Shown: positions 8,631 to 16,580, numbered from the stretch's first letter. The stretch is 64,000 nucleotides of DNA from Paraburkholderia sp. HP33-1 (GCF_021390595.1 NZ_JAJEJR010000001.1:1054001-1118000); one strand, 5' to 3'. Numbers and translations: made by a program. The notes: generated by a model not told the origin, from the sequence alone.

Positions 8631-9302
8631 TCAAAGCCACGCGCGCACCCAGCCGACGACGAGCGGCCCGACGATCACACCCCATGTCATCACACACATA
8701 CCGAGCGCGACCATCACGGCCGCACTGCCAAGATCCTTTGCACGGCGCGACAACTCGTGACGTTCGAGCGAGATCCGGTCGATCGCCGCTTCGACGCTCG
8801 AATTGAGCAGCTCGACGATCAGCACGAGCAGGACCGAGCCGAGCAGCAACACGCGCGACACGGGGTCGACGGGCACGACGAGGCCGCACGGAATCAGGAT
8901 CGCGGCGAGCGTGAGCTCCTGACGAAACGCGCTTTCCTCGCGAATCGCGACGCGAAAGCCGGCGAGCGAGTTTTTCATCGCGTGCCACGCGCGCGTGAGG
9001 CCGCGGTTGCCCTTGTAGGGGTTGAAGGGCAGCGGGGCGAGCGGGTCGTCGGGGCTGAGAGGTTCGGCGGGTGCGTCGTGGGTCGAGTCGTGGCTGGCGT
9101 GATGTTGCGCGCCCCCCGCGACGTTCGCGCCGCTGTTCATCGCCTTGGCGCCTTTTAGCCGGTGCACGGCATCCGCATGCTCGGTCACGCCCGGCTCGCG
9201 TACGTCATCGAACGGTTCGATGCTCGAGGAGTCGCGGGTCGACTCGACGGCGCGCAGCGCGCCGTTCGACGCGCCTTCCGCGCTGGATCGGCTGCTTCGC
9301 AT
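8631..9302 (-). CDS. dgkA: diacylglycerol kinase, DgkA type
   Basis: A 223-residue protein whose last 120 residues are a complete prokaryotic DgkA: the surface helix (GLTRAWHAMKNSLAGFRVAIREESAFRQE), three membrane helices, and the catalytic stretch LIVELLNSSVEAAIDRI. It phosphorylates diacylglycerol to phosphatidic acid at the inner membrane. The first 100 residues are a low-complexity Ser/Ala/Asp-rich extension absent from E. coli DgkA (about 122 aa). I keep ATG 9302 because a GGAG site sits 7 nt upstream and only 22 bp separate it from the glycosyltransferase stop; ATG 9140 (169 aa) is the alternative. As third gene of the phosphoesterase-glycosyltransferase unit, it would recycle DAG to phospholipid. 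Confidence 0.9.
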   Translation of the reverse strand: MRSSRSSAEGASNGALRAVESTRDSSSIEPFDDVREPGVTEHADAVHRLKGAKAMNSGANVAGGAQHHASHDSTHDAPAEPLSPDDPLAPLPFNPYKGNRGLTRAWHAMKNSLAGFRVAIREESAFRQELTLAAILIPCGLVVPVDPVSRVLLLGSVLLVLIVELLNSSVEAAIDRISLERHELSRRAKDLGSAAVMVALGMCVMTWGVIVGPLVVGWVRAWL

Positions 9303-9324
9303 GGATAGCTCCGGGCGCGCCGCA

Positions 9325-10368
9325 TCACGCGGCGGCGCTTTCCTCGCGATACGTCGCGCCGCGCAGCGGCTTCAGATGCGCGGCGAATTGCGCGGACGCG
9401 GCCGCCCACGAGAAGCGCTCAGCCCACGCGCGCGCATGCGATCGATCGATCTTCAGTGCCTCGAGACAGGCTTCGCGCAGATCCTCGTGCATCGCACCGG
9501 CGCCGCCGTCACCGAGCACGTCGATCGGGCCGGTGACCGGATACGCGGCCACCGGCGTGCCGCACGCGAGCGCTTCGAGCAGCACGAGCCCGAACGTGTC
9601 GGTGCGGCTCGGAAACACGAAGACGTCGGCGGCCGCATAGACCTTTGCGAGCTCGGCCTGCGACAGCACACCCAGATAGTTGACCTGCGGATAGCGCGAC
9701 TTCAGCTCGCCGAGCGCCGGGCCTTCGCCCGCGACCCACTTCGAGCCGGGCAAATCGAGCTGCAAGAATGCCTCGACGTTTTTCTCGACCGCAACGCGTC
9801 CGACGTAGAGGAAGATCGGACGCGCGGTGTTGAGCACCTTCGAGTTCATCGGATGGAAGATCTCGAGATCGACGCCGCGCGTCCACAGCACGACGTTCGT
9901 GAAGCCGAACTTTTCGAGGTCCAGCTTGACGACGGGCGTCGGCGCCATCACCGCGAGCGACGGCTTGTGGAACCAGTGCAGAAACTTGTAGGTTGCCGCG
10001 AGCGGGATGCGAAAGCGCGCCTGCACGTACTCGGGAAAGCGCGTGTGGTACGCGGTCGTGAACGGCAGCTTGTGCTCCAGCGCATACGCGCGCGCAGCCA
10101 TGCCGAGAGGACCTTCGGTCGCGATGTGCAACGCGTCGGGCGCAAAGCGGTCGATGCGCTCGCGCAGCCTGCGGCGCGGCAGCAGCGACAGGCGTATCTC
10201 CGGATAAGTCGGGCACGGTATGGTGCGGAATTCGAGCGGTGTCAGCAGATCGACCTGATGGCCGAGCGCAATCAGTTCGCGCCGGGTGTTCTTCAGCGTG
10301 CGCACGACGCCGTTGACCTGCGGCTCCCATGCGTCGGTGACGATCATGATCTTCATCGCGTTGTTCAT
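9325..10368 (-). CDS. GT4 glycosyltransferase, probable diacylglycerol glycosyltransferase (Agt-like)
   Basis: A 347-residue GT-B fold enzyme of family GT4. The acceptor domain starts with MKIMIVTDAWEPQVNGVVRTL (Gly-rich loop NGVV). The donor domain carries the conserved Arg191 and Lys196 (GRVAVEKN) and the E-x7-E type nucleotide-sugar site in DTFGLVLLEALACGTP (257-272). It has no signal peptide and should work at the cytoplasmic membrane face. GT4 enzymes of this form beside a calcineurin phosphoesterase include the Agt enzymes that glycosylate diacylglycerol under phosphate starvation. Here the gene lies 36 bp after such a phosphoesterase and 22 bp before dgkA. The sugar donor (UDP-glucose, galactose or glucuronate) is not predictable. 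MKIMIV at 10356 is an alternative start. Confidence 0.8.
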   Translation of the reverse strand: MNNAMKIMIVTDAWEPQVNGVVRTLKNTRRELIALGHQVDLLTPLEFRTIPCPTYPEIRLSLLPRRRLRERIDRFAPDALHIATEGPLGMAARAYALEHKLPFTTAYHTRFPEYVQARFRIPLAATYKFLHWFHKPSLAVMAPTPVVKLDLEKFGFTNVVLWTRGVDLEIFHPMNSKVLNTARPIFLYVGRVAVEKNVEAFLQLDLPGSKWVAGEGPALGELKSRYPQVNYLGVLSQAELAKVYAAADVFVFPSRTDTFGLVLLEALACGTPVAAYPVTGPIDVLGDGGAGAMHEDLREACLEALKIDRSHARAWAERFSWAAASAQFAAHLKPLRGATYREESAAA

Positions 10369-10404
10369 CGCTGCGGGCCCTGTGGAAGTGGAGGGTGGAG
10401 GCGT

Positions 10405-11346
10405 TCAGGCGGTGGCGCGGGCTTTTTGCGTGCCCGCCTGGGGCGCGCGCAGGGCGGTCCAGAAGATCACCTTGAGTTCGCCTTCATACGTCTCGACGAG
10501 CGCTGACAGACTCTCGACCCAATCGCCGTCGTTGCAATAGAGCACGCCGTCGATCTCGCGCATCTCGGCCTTGTGGATGTGCCCGCAGACGACGCCGTCG
10601 CAGCCGCGGCGACGTGCTTCGTCGGTCATCACGTGTTCGAACGACGAGATGAAGTTGACCGCGTTCTTGACCTGATGCTTCAGGTATTGCGACAGCGACC
10701 AGTATGGGAAGCCGAGCTTGCTGCGGATCCGGTTGAACCAGCGGTTCAGCACGAGAATCATCGTGTAGAGCGTGTCGCCGAGATAGGCGAGCCATTTCGC
10801 GTGCTGGATCACGCCGTCGAACAGGTCGCCGTGCACGATCCACAGCCGCTTGCCGGCGAGCGTCGTGTGGAACGCTTCGCCGCGCACGTGGATGTCGCCG
10901 AACGCGAGGTCGCAGAACTGACGCGCGGCTTCGTCGTGATTGCCGGGCACGTAGATGACCTGGGTGCCTTTGCGCGCCTTGCGCAGCACTTTCTGCACGA
11001 CGTCGTTGTGCGCTTGGGGCCAGTACCAGCCCTTCTTCAGTTGCCAGCCGTCGATGATGTCGCCGACGAGGTACAGGTACTCCGATTCGTTGTGGCGCAG
11101 GAAGTCGAGCAGATAGCCCGCCTGGCAGCCGCTCGAGCCGAGGTGGATGTCCGAGAGCCAGATCGTGCGATAGCGGTGCGGATCGGCGTGGCCGTCGTCG
11201 GGGTGGTCGGCGTGGGCATCGAGGGCCGGCGTCGCCGGTAGCGGCAGGCCGTGATGAGTAGAACCCGGGGCGGGCCGGAACGTGACGGGGTCGACGCTCG
11301 GGCCGGTTTGACGAAACAGGGAAGTCGCGGACGTATTGGGGTCCAT
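10405..11346 (-). CDS. calcineurin-type phosphoesterase, PlcP-like phospholipase C candidate (LpxH paralogue)
   Basis: A 313-residue metallophosphoesterase with all five metal-site motifs: D66-x-H68 (SDIHLG), GD96 (GDIIDGW), GNH137D, VH172GD and GH256IH258. A His/Asp-rich N-terminal tail of about 55 residues precedes the domain; there is no signal peptide. Database annotation of this family is usually UDP-2,3-diacylglucosamine diphosphatase. The gene pair with a GT4 enzyme is the arrangement of PlcP-Agt, where PlcP is a phospholipase C releasing diacylglycerol from phospholipids during phosphate limitation. A PHO-box-like repeat 45 bp upstream of the start supports that reading over a housekeeping lipid A role. 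Whether a second lpxH exists elsewhere in this genome would help decide. Confidence 0.75.
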   Translation of the reverse strand: MDPNTSATSLFRQTGPSVDPVTFRPAPGSTHHGLPLPATPALDAHADHPDDGHADPHRYRTIWLSDIHLGSSGCQAGYLLDFLRHNESEYLYLVGDIIDGWQLKKGWYWPQAHNDVVQKVLRKARKGTQVIYVPGNHDEAARQFCDLAFGDIHVRGEAFHTTLAGKRLWIVHGDLFDGVIQHAKWLAYLGDTLYTMILVLNRWFNRIRSKLGFPYWSLSQYLKHQVKNAVNFISSFEHVMTDEARRRGCDGVVCGHIHKAEMREIDGVLYCNDGDWVESLSALVETYEGELKVIFWTALRAPQAGTQKARATA

Positions 11347-11390
11347 GGCTCACGCGTCGAGTGGCGGTGCCCGTATTGGGCCGGGCGCGC

Positions 11391-11408
11391 GTGACTGGCG
11401 CGTGACAG
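11391..11408 (-). promoter_or_regulatory. PHO-box-like direct repeat
   Basis: On the minus strand the sequence is CTGTCAC-GCGC-CAGTCAC: two 7-bp direct repeats separated by exactly 4 bp, the geometry of the PhoB box (consensus CTGTCAT-N4-CTGTCAT), with 11 of 14 positions matching. It ends 45 bp before the phosphoesterase ATG, the right place for a PhoB-activated promoter. The following -10 is poor (around CCAATAC), which is common at activator-dependent promoters. PhoB binding is inferred. Confidence 0.55.
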
Positions 11409-11470
11409 TCATGAGAAGTTCTTATTACGGAGGGGGGCTGGCGGGGGCTTTTTTTTCGTTGTTCTGGCTT

Positions 11471-11985
11471 TGTTGGCCTTTCCTTGCTTTCTTGTCGGTC
11501 TATTGGCGTAGCCCCTGTGCGGGGCGGCACCTACTTTCTTTGCTGCTGCAAAGAAAGTAGGCAAAGAAGACAGCTCAAACCGCTAACTCTTAAGTGGGTC
11601 CCCTGGCTTGGAGGGGGCAGTGGTGCATCTGGAATCTGTGCCCCCGCACATTCCACGCTGGTGACAAAGCCATCATCCGCTCCCACTCCGCACTACGTGC
11701 GTCGCGGACGGGTCTGCCAGGAGAACCAACGGCGATGGTTTTGGAGCGGGGATTCGGCGCGCGTAGCGCCGCCGGAAGTATGACGGCCTTGTCACTGCCG
11801 CCGAATGTGCGGGAGCACGGATTCCAGATGCACCACTACCTCATGCAGACCGAGGAGCCCGCTTAAGAGCTTGCGGTTTGAGCTGTCTTCTTTGCCTACT
11901 TTCTTTGCAGCAGCAAAGAAAGTAGGTGCCGCCCCGCACAGGGGCTACGCTAATAGACCGACAACAAAGCAAGGAAAGGCCAACA
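11471..11985. repeat. 515-bp near-perfect palindromic repeat element
   Basis: Two 205-bp arms, 11471-11675 and 11781-11985, are inverted copies of each other with scattered substitutions and no net length difference, around a 105-bp centre. Each arm contains its own 14-bp perfect hairpin with a 4-nt loop (11530-11561 and 11895-11926; stem CCTACTTTCTTTGC). The outer part (GTAGCCCCTGTGCGGGGCGGCACC) resembles an interspersed repeat I associate with Burkholderia/Paraburkholderia intergenic DNA. No transposase, target duplication or conserved protein is present. It occupies nearly all of the gene-free stretch 11347-12010. Either strand, if transcribed, would fold into a very long hairpin. Confidence 0.85.
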
Positions 11986-12010
11986 CCGCAAAAACAGAGA
12001 CCATGCGCGC

Positions 12011-12553
12011 TCAGCGCACCGTCACTACCTGCGTCCCCGCAAGCCGATCATGCAAAAACCGCCGCTGCGAATCAAACCGCCCACTCGCGGCCCACAGCAC
12101 AAACCAGACACCCGCGATAACAAGCGTCTGCGGCACCCGCAACCCAAGCGCCGGATGCACCGCCAGCGGCGGCAAAAACCACAGCCAGGCGAGCACATAG
12201 CGGACAACCGCCCGTCCAACCGAAACCGGCGCGCCATCAGCGCCAACAACCCGCAACCGCCAGGTTTTCATCGGCAGCGTCTGGCCGCCATGCGTCCAGA
12301 ACCAGACGAAGTACACGCCAACCACAAGGCCGATCCACGCGGCGAGCAGGTTGTGATGCGTGAGTCCGTTGCGCTGCTGCGTCAGCGTGCTGAACAGGTA
12401 ACCGGCGAGGAACACGATGCCAAACAGAATGACGGCTTCGTAGAACAGTGCCGCGAGCCGCCGCCGGACGGTGGGCGCCGCGACGCCTGGTGTGGCGACG
12501 GGTAAGGGCGAGGTGGCGAGCGGTCGGGACACGAAATGGGCTCGGGAGCGCAA
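12011..12553 (-). CDS. RDD family membrane protein
   Basis: A 180-residue inner-membrane protein. After a 25-residue N-terminal tail the RDD domain starts at APTVRRRLAALFYEAVILFGI (Arg-Arg plus acidic residue in helix 1), with further helices near residues 70-95, 115-135 and 140-155. The GQTLPMKTWRLRVV and FLHDRLAGT motifs are typical. RDD proteins are of mostly unknown role; some are transporters. It is the last gene of the minus-strand sigma factor unit, separated from the DUF3106 gene by a single stop-start junction with no gap, so it should be co-transcribed. Confidence 0.88.
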   Translation of the reverse strand: MRSRAHFVSRPLATSPLPVATPGVAAPTVRRRLAALFYEAVILFGIVFLAGYLFSTLTQQRNGLTHHNLLAAWIGLVVGVYFVWFWTHGGQTLPMKTWRLRVVGADGAPVSVGRAVVRYVLAWLWFLPPLAVHPALGLRVPQTLVIAGVWFVLWAASGRFDSQRRFLHDRLAGTQVVTVR

Positions 12554-13327
12554 TCAGGATCCGCGGAAGATCGCCGGCGCTTCGGCCGGGGATACCGGCA
12601 CCGGCGTCGCCGGCACGAAGCTGCCCGCCGCCGGAACCGCGGGAGGCGACGGCAGCGGGGCCGCGGCCGGTCCGGAGGCGGCGGGCGCAGGGCTTGCCGC
12701 TGCGGCATCGCTGGCGCCGGCGGTGTGCTCGCGCGCGTTCACGAGCCGGTCGATGCCCTTGATCTCTTTGTGAGCCGACGGCGGTGCGCTGACGACGCTA
12801 GGACGACGCTTGTGCTCGCTCGCAGCAAGCCGCTCCTTAGTTTCTTCGGGCAACTGCTGGTACGCCTTCCACGCGTTCTGACGCGCTTCGCGCGGCAACT
12901 CCTTCGAAACCTGATAGTTCTCACGGGCAACGCGGCGCTGGTCTGGCGTCATGCGCACCCATTCACTCATGCGCTCATGTAGGCGTTTTTGTGCATCCGG
13001 CGACATCTTCGCGTATCTCGACGCGATCTTGATCCATTTGCGTTTGCGTTCGTCGCCAAACGAGTCCCACTGCGATTCGAATGGCGCCAGCGCGACATGC
13101 TCGGCGGCGCTCAGGCGCGACCACGCGAGCGGGCTGTTGCTGCCCGGCAGGCTGGGCAATTCGACGGACAGTGCAGGGGCGGGGGCATGCGCGACGACGT
13201 TGGCGCCCGGCGACGGATTGCTCGCGACTGACGGGTTCGGGTGAAAGCGCGGATACGTCGCGGCAAACGACACCAGGGCCGCGATCGTGCATCCGAAAAC
13301 AACGGCCAGGCCGCGTTTGTAACTCAC
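12554..13327 (-). CDS. DUF3106 domain-containing membrane-anchored protein
   Basis: A 257-residue protein starting at GTG 13327 (GGGAG site about 10 nt upstream), giving an N-terminal basic stretch and a membrane anchor or signal (KRGLAVVFGCTIAALVSFAAT). The DUF3106 core lies at about residues 65-170: LAWSRLSAAEHVALAPFESQWDSF then repeated W-x5-M(S/T)PxxQ(R/K)R units (WIKIASRYAKMSPDAQKRLHER, WVRMTPDQRRVARENY), predicted helical. The C-terminal third is Ala/Pro-rich and disordered. It should act in the periplasm. The repeated units recall periplasmic stress sensors of the CpxP/ZraP kind, a loose resemblance only. It sits between DUF3619 and RDD genes in the sigma factor unit. Confidence 0.82.
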   Translation of the reverse strand: MSYKRGLAVVFGCTIAALVSFAATYPRFHPNPSVASNPSPGANVVAHAPAPALSVELPSLPGSNSPLAWSRLSAAEHVALAPFESQWDSFGDERKRKWIKIASRYAKMSPDAQKRLHERMSEWVRMTPDQRRVARENYQVSKELPREARQNAWKAYQQLPEETKERLAASEHKRRPSVVSAPPSAHKEIKGIDRLVNAREHTAGASDAAAASPAPAASGPAAAPLPSPPAVPAAGSFVPATPVPVSPAEAPAIFRGS

Positions 13328-13343
13328 CCGAAGAATCTCCCGC

Positions 13344-13775
13344 TCAGTGGGCGCGTGAAAGATACGCGTTGAAGCCGTGGTCGAGATACGCATTGAGCGG
13401 CAGGTCGTCGCTAAGCATTGCGGCATCGATATCGGCGAGCTCGGCGGTGCGCTGGTGGTCTTCCCAGTAAGCAATGCCGATCAGGCTCACGAGCAGCGCG
13501 GCGAGCGGCCACGCGAGGGCGAAGCGCCGCAGCGGCGAGCGGCGGCGCTGCTCGAGGCCTCGCTGCGGCAGGCCCGCCATCCCGGCCGGCATGCCGGCGA
13601 ACGCGGGCGCGAACACCGGCGCACTGACGGGTTCGGGTTTCTTGCGTGCCAGCGCGGCGCGGCGAGCGGCGGCCAGCCGGTCGACAGTGGCGGGTGGGAG
13701 GCTGGCGGTGTTTTCGTCGAGCGCGCGGCGCAACTGACGCGCAAACTCGAGTTCTGTGTTTTCGAGGGAGCTCAT
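13344..13775 (-). CDS. DUF3619 family protein, possible anti-sigma factor
   Basis: A 143-residue protein with a helical cytoplasmic N-terminus (MSSLENTELEFARQLRRAL, then DRLAAARRAALARK), a Gly/Ala/Pro linker, one membrane helix at about residues 86-104 (FALAWPLAALLVSLIGIAYW) and a short acidic periplasmic tail. Its ATG overlaps the sigma factor stop as ATGA (13772-13775), so it is translationally coupled. That layout (small N-terminal domain, single membrane helix, coupling to an ECF sigma factor) is the one expected of an anti-sigma factor, though no zinc-binding HxxxCxxC motif is present. Known proteins of this family are uncharacterised; the anti-sigma role is inference. A longer in-frame start at 13901 lies inside the sigma gene and was rejected. 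Confidence 0.82.
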   Translation of the reverse strand: MSSLENTELEFARQLRRALDENTASLPPATVDRLAAARRAALARKKPEPVSAPVFAPAFAGMPAGMAGLPQRGLEQRRRSPLRRFALAWPLAALLVSLIGIAYWEDHQRTAELADIDAAMLSDDLPLNAYLDHGFNAYLSRAH

Positions 13776-14335
13776 AGCGTAATTCCTTTCGCCTTGAGCG
13801 CTTGCGCCAGCGTGTGCGTGGCCCGGGAGCAGTGCGTTTTCACGCTGCCTTCGGAGCAGCCCATTGCGGCGGCAGTCTCGGCGACATCCATATCCTCCCA
13901 ATAACGCATGAGAAACGCCTCCCGTTGACGTGCCGGCAATTTCTGGATCTCGTCGTCGATCAACTGCAGGACCTGCTCGCGTTCGAGCTTCTGTTCATTG
14001 CTCTCGGCGCCGACCGAACCCGCTTCGGCCTCAAAGGTCTCCAGCGGGTCGAATTCGTCGTCGTCGGCATTGCCGAGCGACGAGAACAGACTAACCCAAG
14101 TGTTGCGTACTTTGGCACGACGAAAATAGTCGTGCGTCGCATTCTGCAGAATACGCTGAAACAGCAGCGGCAGTTCGGCCGCCGGACGGTCGCCGTATTT
14201 CTCGGCGAGCTTGATCATCGCGTCCTGCACGATGTCGAGGGACGCATCGTCGTCCCGCACGGCGTAGACCGTCTGCTTGAACGCGCGTCTTTCGACGCCC
14301 GCCAGAAAATCGGCGAGTTCCTTGTCTGATGCCAT
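13772..14335 (-). CDS. ECF-type RNA polymerase sigma factor
   Basis: A 187-residue sigma70-family factor with regions 2 and 4 only. Region 2 is at about residues 15-80 (AVRDDDASLDIVQDAMIKLAEKY, then FQRILQNATHDYFRRAKVRNTW). An acidic linker follows (NADDDEFDPLETFEAEAGS). Region 4 is at 132-182 (LPARQREAFLMRYWEDMDVAETAAAMGCSEGSVKTHCSRA), an HTH for the -35 element. The start MASDKELADFL at 14335 is chosen because the frame upstream lacks family similarity. It heads a four-gene unit sigma-DUF3619-DUF3106-RDD. No environmental signal can be inferred. The gene is divergent from ilvI. Confidence 0.9.
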   Translation of the reverse strand: MASDKELADFLAGVERRAFKQTVYAVRDDDASLDIVQDAMIKLAEKYGDRPAAELPLLFQRILQNATHDYFRRAKVRNTWVSLFSSLGNADDDEFDPLETFEAEAGSVGAESNEQKLEREQVLQLIDDEIQKLPARQREAFLMRYWEDMDVAETAAAMGCSEGSVKTHCSRATHTLAQALKAKGITL

Positions 14336-14515
14336 CCGTGTGGGGGTCGGCGCAGCAAGCGTGCGCGTAATCGGTCGAAAAATGTCGTAAAACTCGCGGA
14401 TGCTAACAAACTTTTGCTCCGCCAGGGGCGAAACCTGCGCGAGCTTGCATTTGCATGACAATCGACGATCCGCCCGATCGCGTGTCCTGGCGCGCGATCC
14501 GATGGCAATATTTGC

Positions 14516-14544
14516 TTGACCGCGAACGCGGTACCCGCTATCTT
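14516..14544 (+). promoter_or_regulatory. sigma70-type promoter of the ilvIHC operon
   Basis: TTGACC (14516-14521) and TATCTT (14539-14544) are separated by exactly 17 bp, giving a leader of about 140 nt before ilvI. I see no leader peptide rich in Leu/Ile/Val and no terminator-antiterminator pair in that leader. The rest of the divergent gap 14336-14692 contains no gene. Confidence 0.6.
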
Positions 14545-14692
14545 CGCAGGTTCGCAACATAAGTGACTTGTCTCAATTGAGGTGCAGCCCAAGAAGCTCA
14601 CCGGTCAACTGGACGCGCCGCTTGAACCCGAGCCACAAGCCCGGCAGAGAGCACCCGATCAATTTTTTGCCGAAAATTCGAAAGGTCAATCA

Positions 14693-16456
14693 ATGAATAT
14701 GCCCAGCGCGGAATTCTCCACGTCGGATACGACTCCCCCTCACGAAGCTGACTCTATCGGCGCCACCGTGCTCATGAAGGCACTGGCCGACGAAGACGTC
14801 GAGTTCATCTGGGGCTATCCCGGCGGCTCGGTACTCTACATTTACGACGAGCTGTACAAGCAGGACAAATTCCAGCACGTCCTCGTGCGCCACGAACAGG
14901 CCGCGGTCCACGCCGCCGACGCGTATGCGCGTTCCACCGGCAAGGTCGGTGTGTGCCTCGTCACTTCCGGCCCCGGCGTCACCAATGCGGTGACCGGCAT
15001 CGCCACCGCGTACATGGATTCCATCCCGATGGTGGTGATCAGCGGCCAGGTGCCGACTGCCGCGATCGGCCAGGATGCGTTCCAGGAATGCGACACGGTC
15101 GGCATCACGCGTCCCTGCGTGAAGCACAACTTCCTCGTGAAGGACGTGCGCGATCTCGCCGCCACCGTCAAGAAAGCCTTCTATATCGCCCGGACCGGCC
15201 GTCCCGGCCCGGTGCTGATCGACATTCCGAAGGACGTGTCGAAGGCGCCCTGCCAGTACGAACCGATCAAGAGCGTGTCGCTGCGTTCGTACAACCCGGT
15301 CACGAAGGGCCACTCCGGTCAGATCCGCAAGGCGGTGTCGCTGCTCCTGTCGGCGAAGCGCCCGTATATCTACACTGGCGGCGGCATCGTCCTCGCAGAT
15401 GCGTCGCGTGAGCTGAACCAGTTCGCCGATCTGCTCGGCTACCCCGTCACCAATACGCTGATGGGTCTCGGCGGCTACCGCTCGAGCGACAAGAAATTCC
15501 TCGGCATGCTCGGCATGCACGGCACGTACGAAGCCAACATGGCGATGCAGCACTGCGACGTGCTGATCGCGATCGGCGCGCGTTTCGACGACCGCGTGAT
15601 CGGCGATCCGAACCACTTCGCGTCGCGGCCGCGCAAGATCATCCATATCGACATCGATCCTTCTTCGATTTCCAAGCGCGTCAAGGTCGACATTCCGATC
15701 GTCGGCGACGTGAAGGAAGTGCTGAAGGAGCTGATCGAGCAGCTGCAGACGGCCGAGCATGGGCCGGATACGGCGGCGCTCGCCGACTGGTGGAAGGACA
15801 TCGAAGGCTGGCGCGCGAAAGATTGCCTCAAGTTCGACCGCAAGAGCGACATCATCAAGCCGCAGTACGTGGTCGAAAAGGCGTGGGAGTTGACCGACGG
15901 CAACGCGTTCGTATGCTCCGACGTCGGCCAGCACCAGATGTGGGCCGCGCAGTTCTACAAGTTCAACAAGCCGCGTCGCTGGATAAACTCCGGCGGCCTC
16001 GGCACGATGGGCTTCGGCTTGCCGGCCGCGATGGGCGTGAAGATGGCCCACCCGGACGACGATGTGTTGTGCATCACCGGTGAAGGATCGATCCAGATGT
16101 GCATCCAGGAGCTGTCGACCTGCAAGCAGTACGACCTGCCGATCAAGATTATTTCGCTGAATAACCGCTATCTGGGCATGGTGCGCCAGTGGCAGCAGAT
16201 CGAATACAGCAAGCGCTATTCGCATTCGTACATGGATGCGCTGCCGGACTTCGTGAAGCTCGCCGAAGCGTACGGTCACGTGGGCATGCGCATCGAGCGC
16301 ACGGCCGACGTCGAACCGGCGCTGAAGGAAGCGCTGCGCCTGAAGGATCGCACGGTGTTTCTCGACTTCCAGACCGACCCGACCGAAAACGTCTGGCCGA
16401 TGGTTCAGGCCGGCAAGGGCATCACCGAGATGCTCATGGGTTCGGAAGATCTTTAA
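14693..16456 (+). CDS. ilvI: acetolactate synthase, large (catalytic) subunit
   Basis: A 587-residue biosynthetic-type acetohydroxyacid synthase large subunit, normal length. It condenses pyruvate with pyruvate or 2-oxobutyrate using ThDP and FAD, the first common step to valine/leucine and isoleucine. Visible sites include the ThDP-activating glutamate in LVRHEQAAVHAADAYAR, the FAD/central domain (GGGIVLADASRELNQF), and the ThDP/Mg motif GEGSIQMCIQELST with the downstream NN (SLNNRYLGMVRQWQ). The start at 14693 is preceded by AAAGG and gives MNMPSAEFS; the frame is open further upstream but without similarity. It is followed by ilvH and ilvC in one operon. Confidence 0.97.
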   Translation: MNMPSAEFSTSDTTPPHEADSIGATVLMKALADEDVEFIWGYPGGSVLYIYDELYKQDKFQHVLVRHEQAAVHAADAYARSTGKVGVCLVTSGPGVTNAVTGIATAYMDSIPMVVISGQVPTAAIGQDAFQECDTVGITRPCVKHNFLVKDVRDLAATVKKAFYIARTGRPGPVLIDIPKDVSKAPCQYEPIKSVSLRSYNPVTKGHSGQIRKAVSLLLSAKRPYIYTGGGIVLADASRELNQFADLLGYPVTNTLMGLGGYRSSDKKFLGMLGMHGTYEANMAMQHCDVLIAIGARFDDRVIGDPNHFASRPRKIIHIDIDPSSISKRVKVDIPIVGDVKEVLKELIEQLQTAEHGPDTAALADWWKDIEGWRAKDCLKFDRKSDIIKPQYVVEKAWELTDGNAFVCSDVGQHQMWAAQFYKFNKPRRWINSGGLGTMGFGLPAAMGVKMAHPDDDVLCITGEGSIQMCIQELSTCKQYDLPIKIISLNNRYLGMVRQWQQIEYSKRYSHSYMDALPDFVKLAEAYGHVGMRIERTADVEPALKEALRLKDRTVFLDFQTDPTENVWPMVQAGKGITEMLMGSEDL

Positions 16457-16580
16457 CGACGGGGCGTTTGGATAAATCCAGCGCCGGCTTCGTGATGCGC
16501 GCCTTCACAAAGGGCGAGGGCAAACGAAGCGGCGCCGCTCCGCTCGCAGACATCGACACAACATCTGGAAGAAGCGAAAC

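Noticed and set aside
9645..9671. Repeated short GC-rich palindromes in coding DNA (for example GCGCGC tracts) as regulatory sites
   Set aside because: Such tracts are frequent by composition in this GC-rich genome and lie inside genes.
11594..11866. 90-codon frame inside the palindromic repeat
   Set aside because: It reads through arm, centre and opposite arm of an inverted repeat; composition is not protein-like and no SD is present.
14545..14692. Riboswitch or BCAA attenuator upstream of ilvI
   Set aside because: No leader peptide, conserved riboswitch core or competing hairpins with T-run could be found in the leader.
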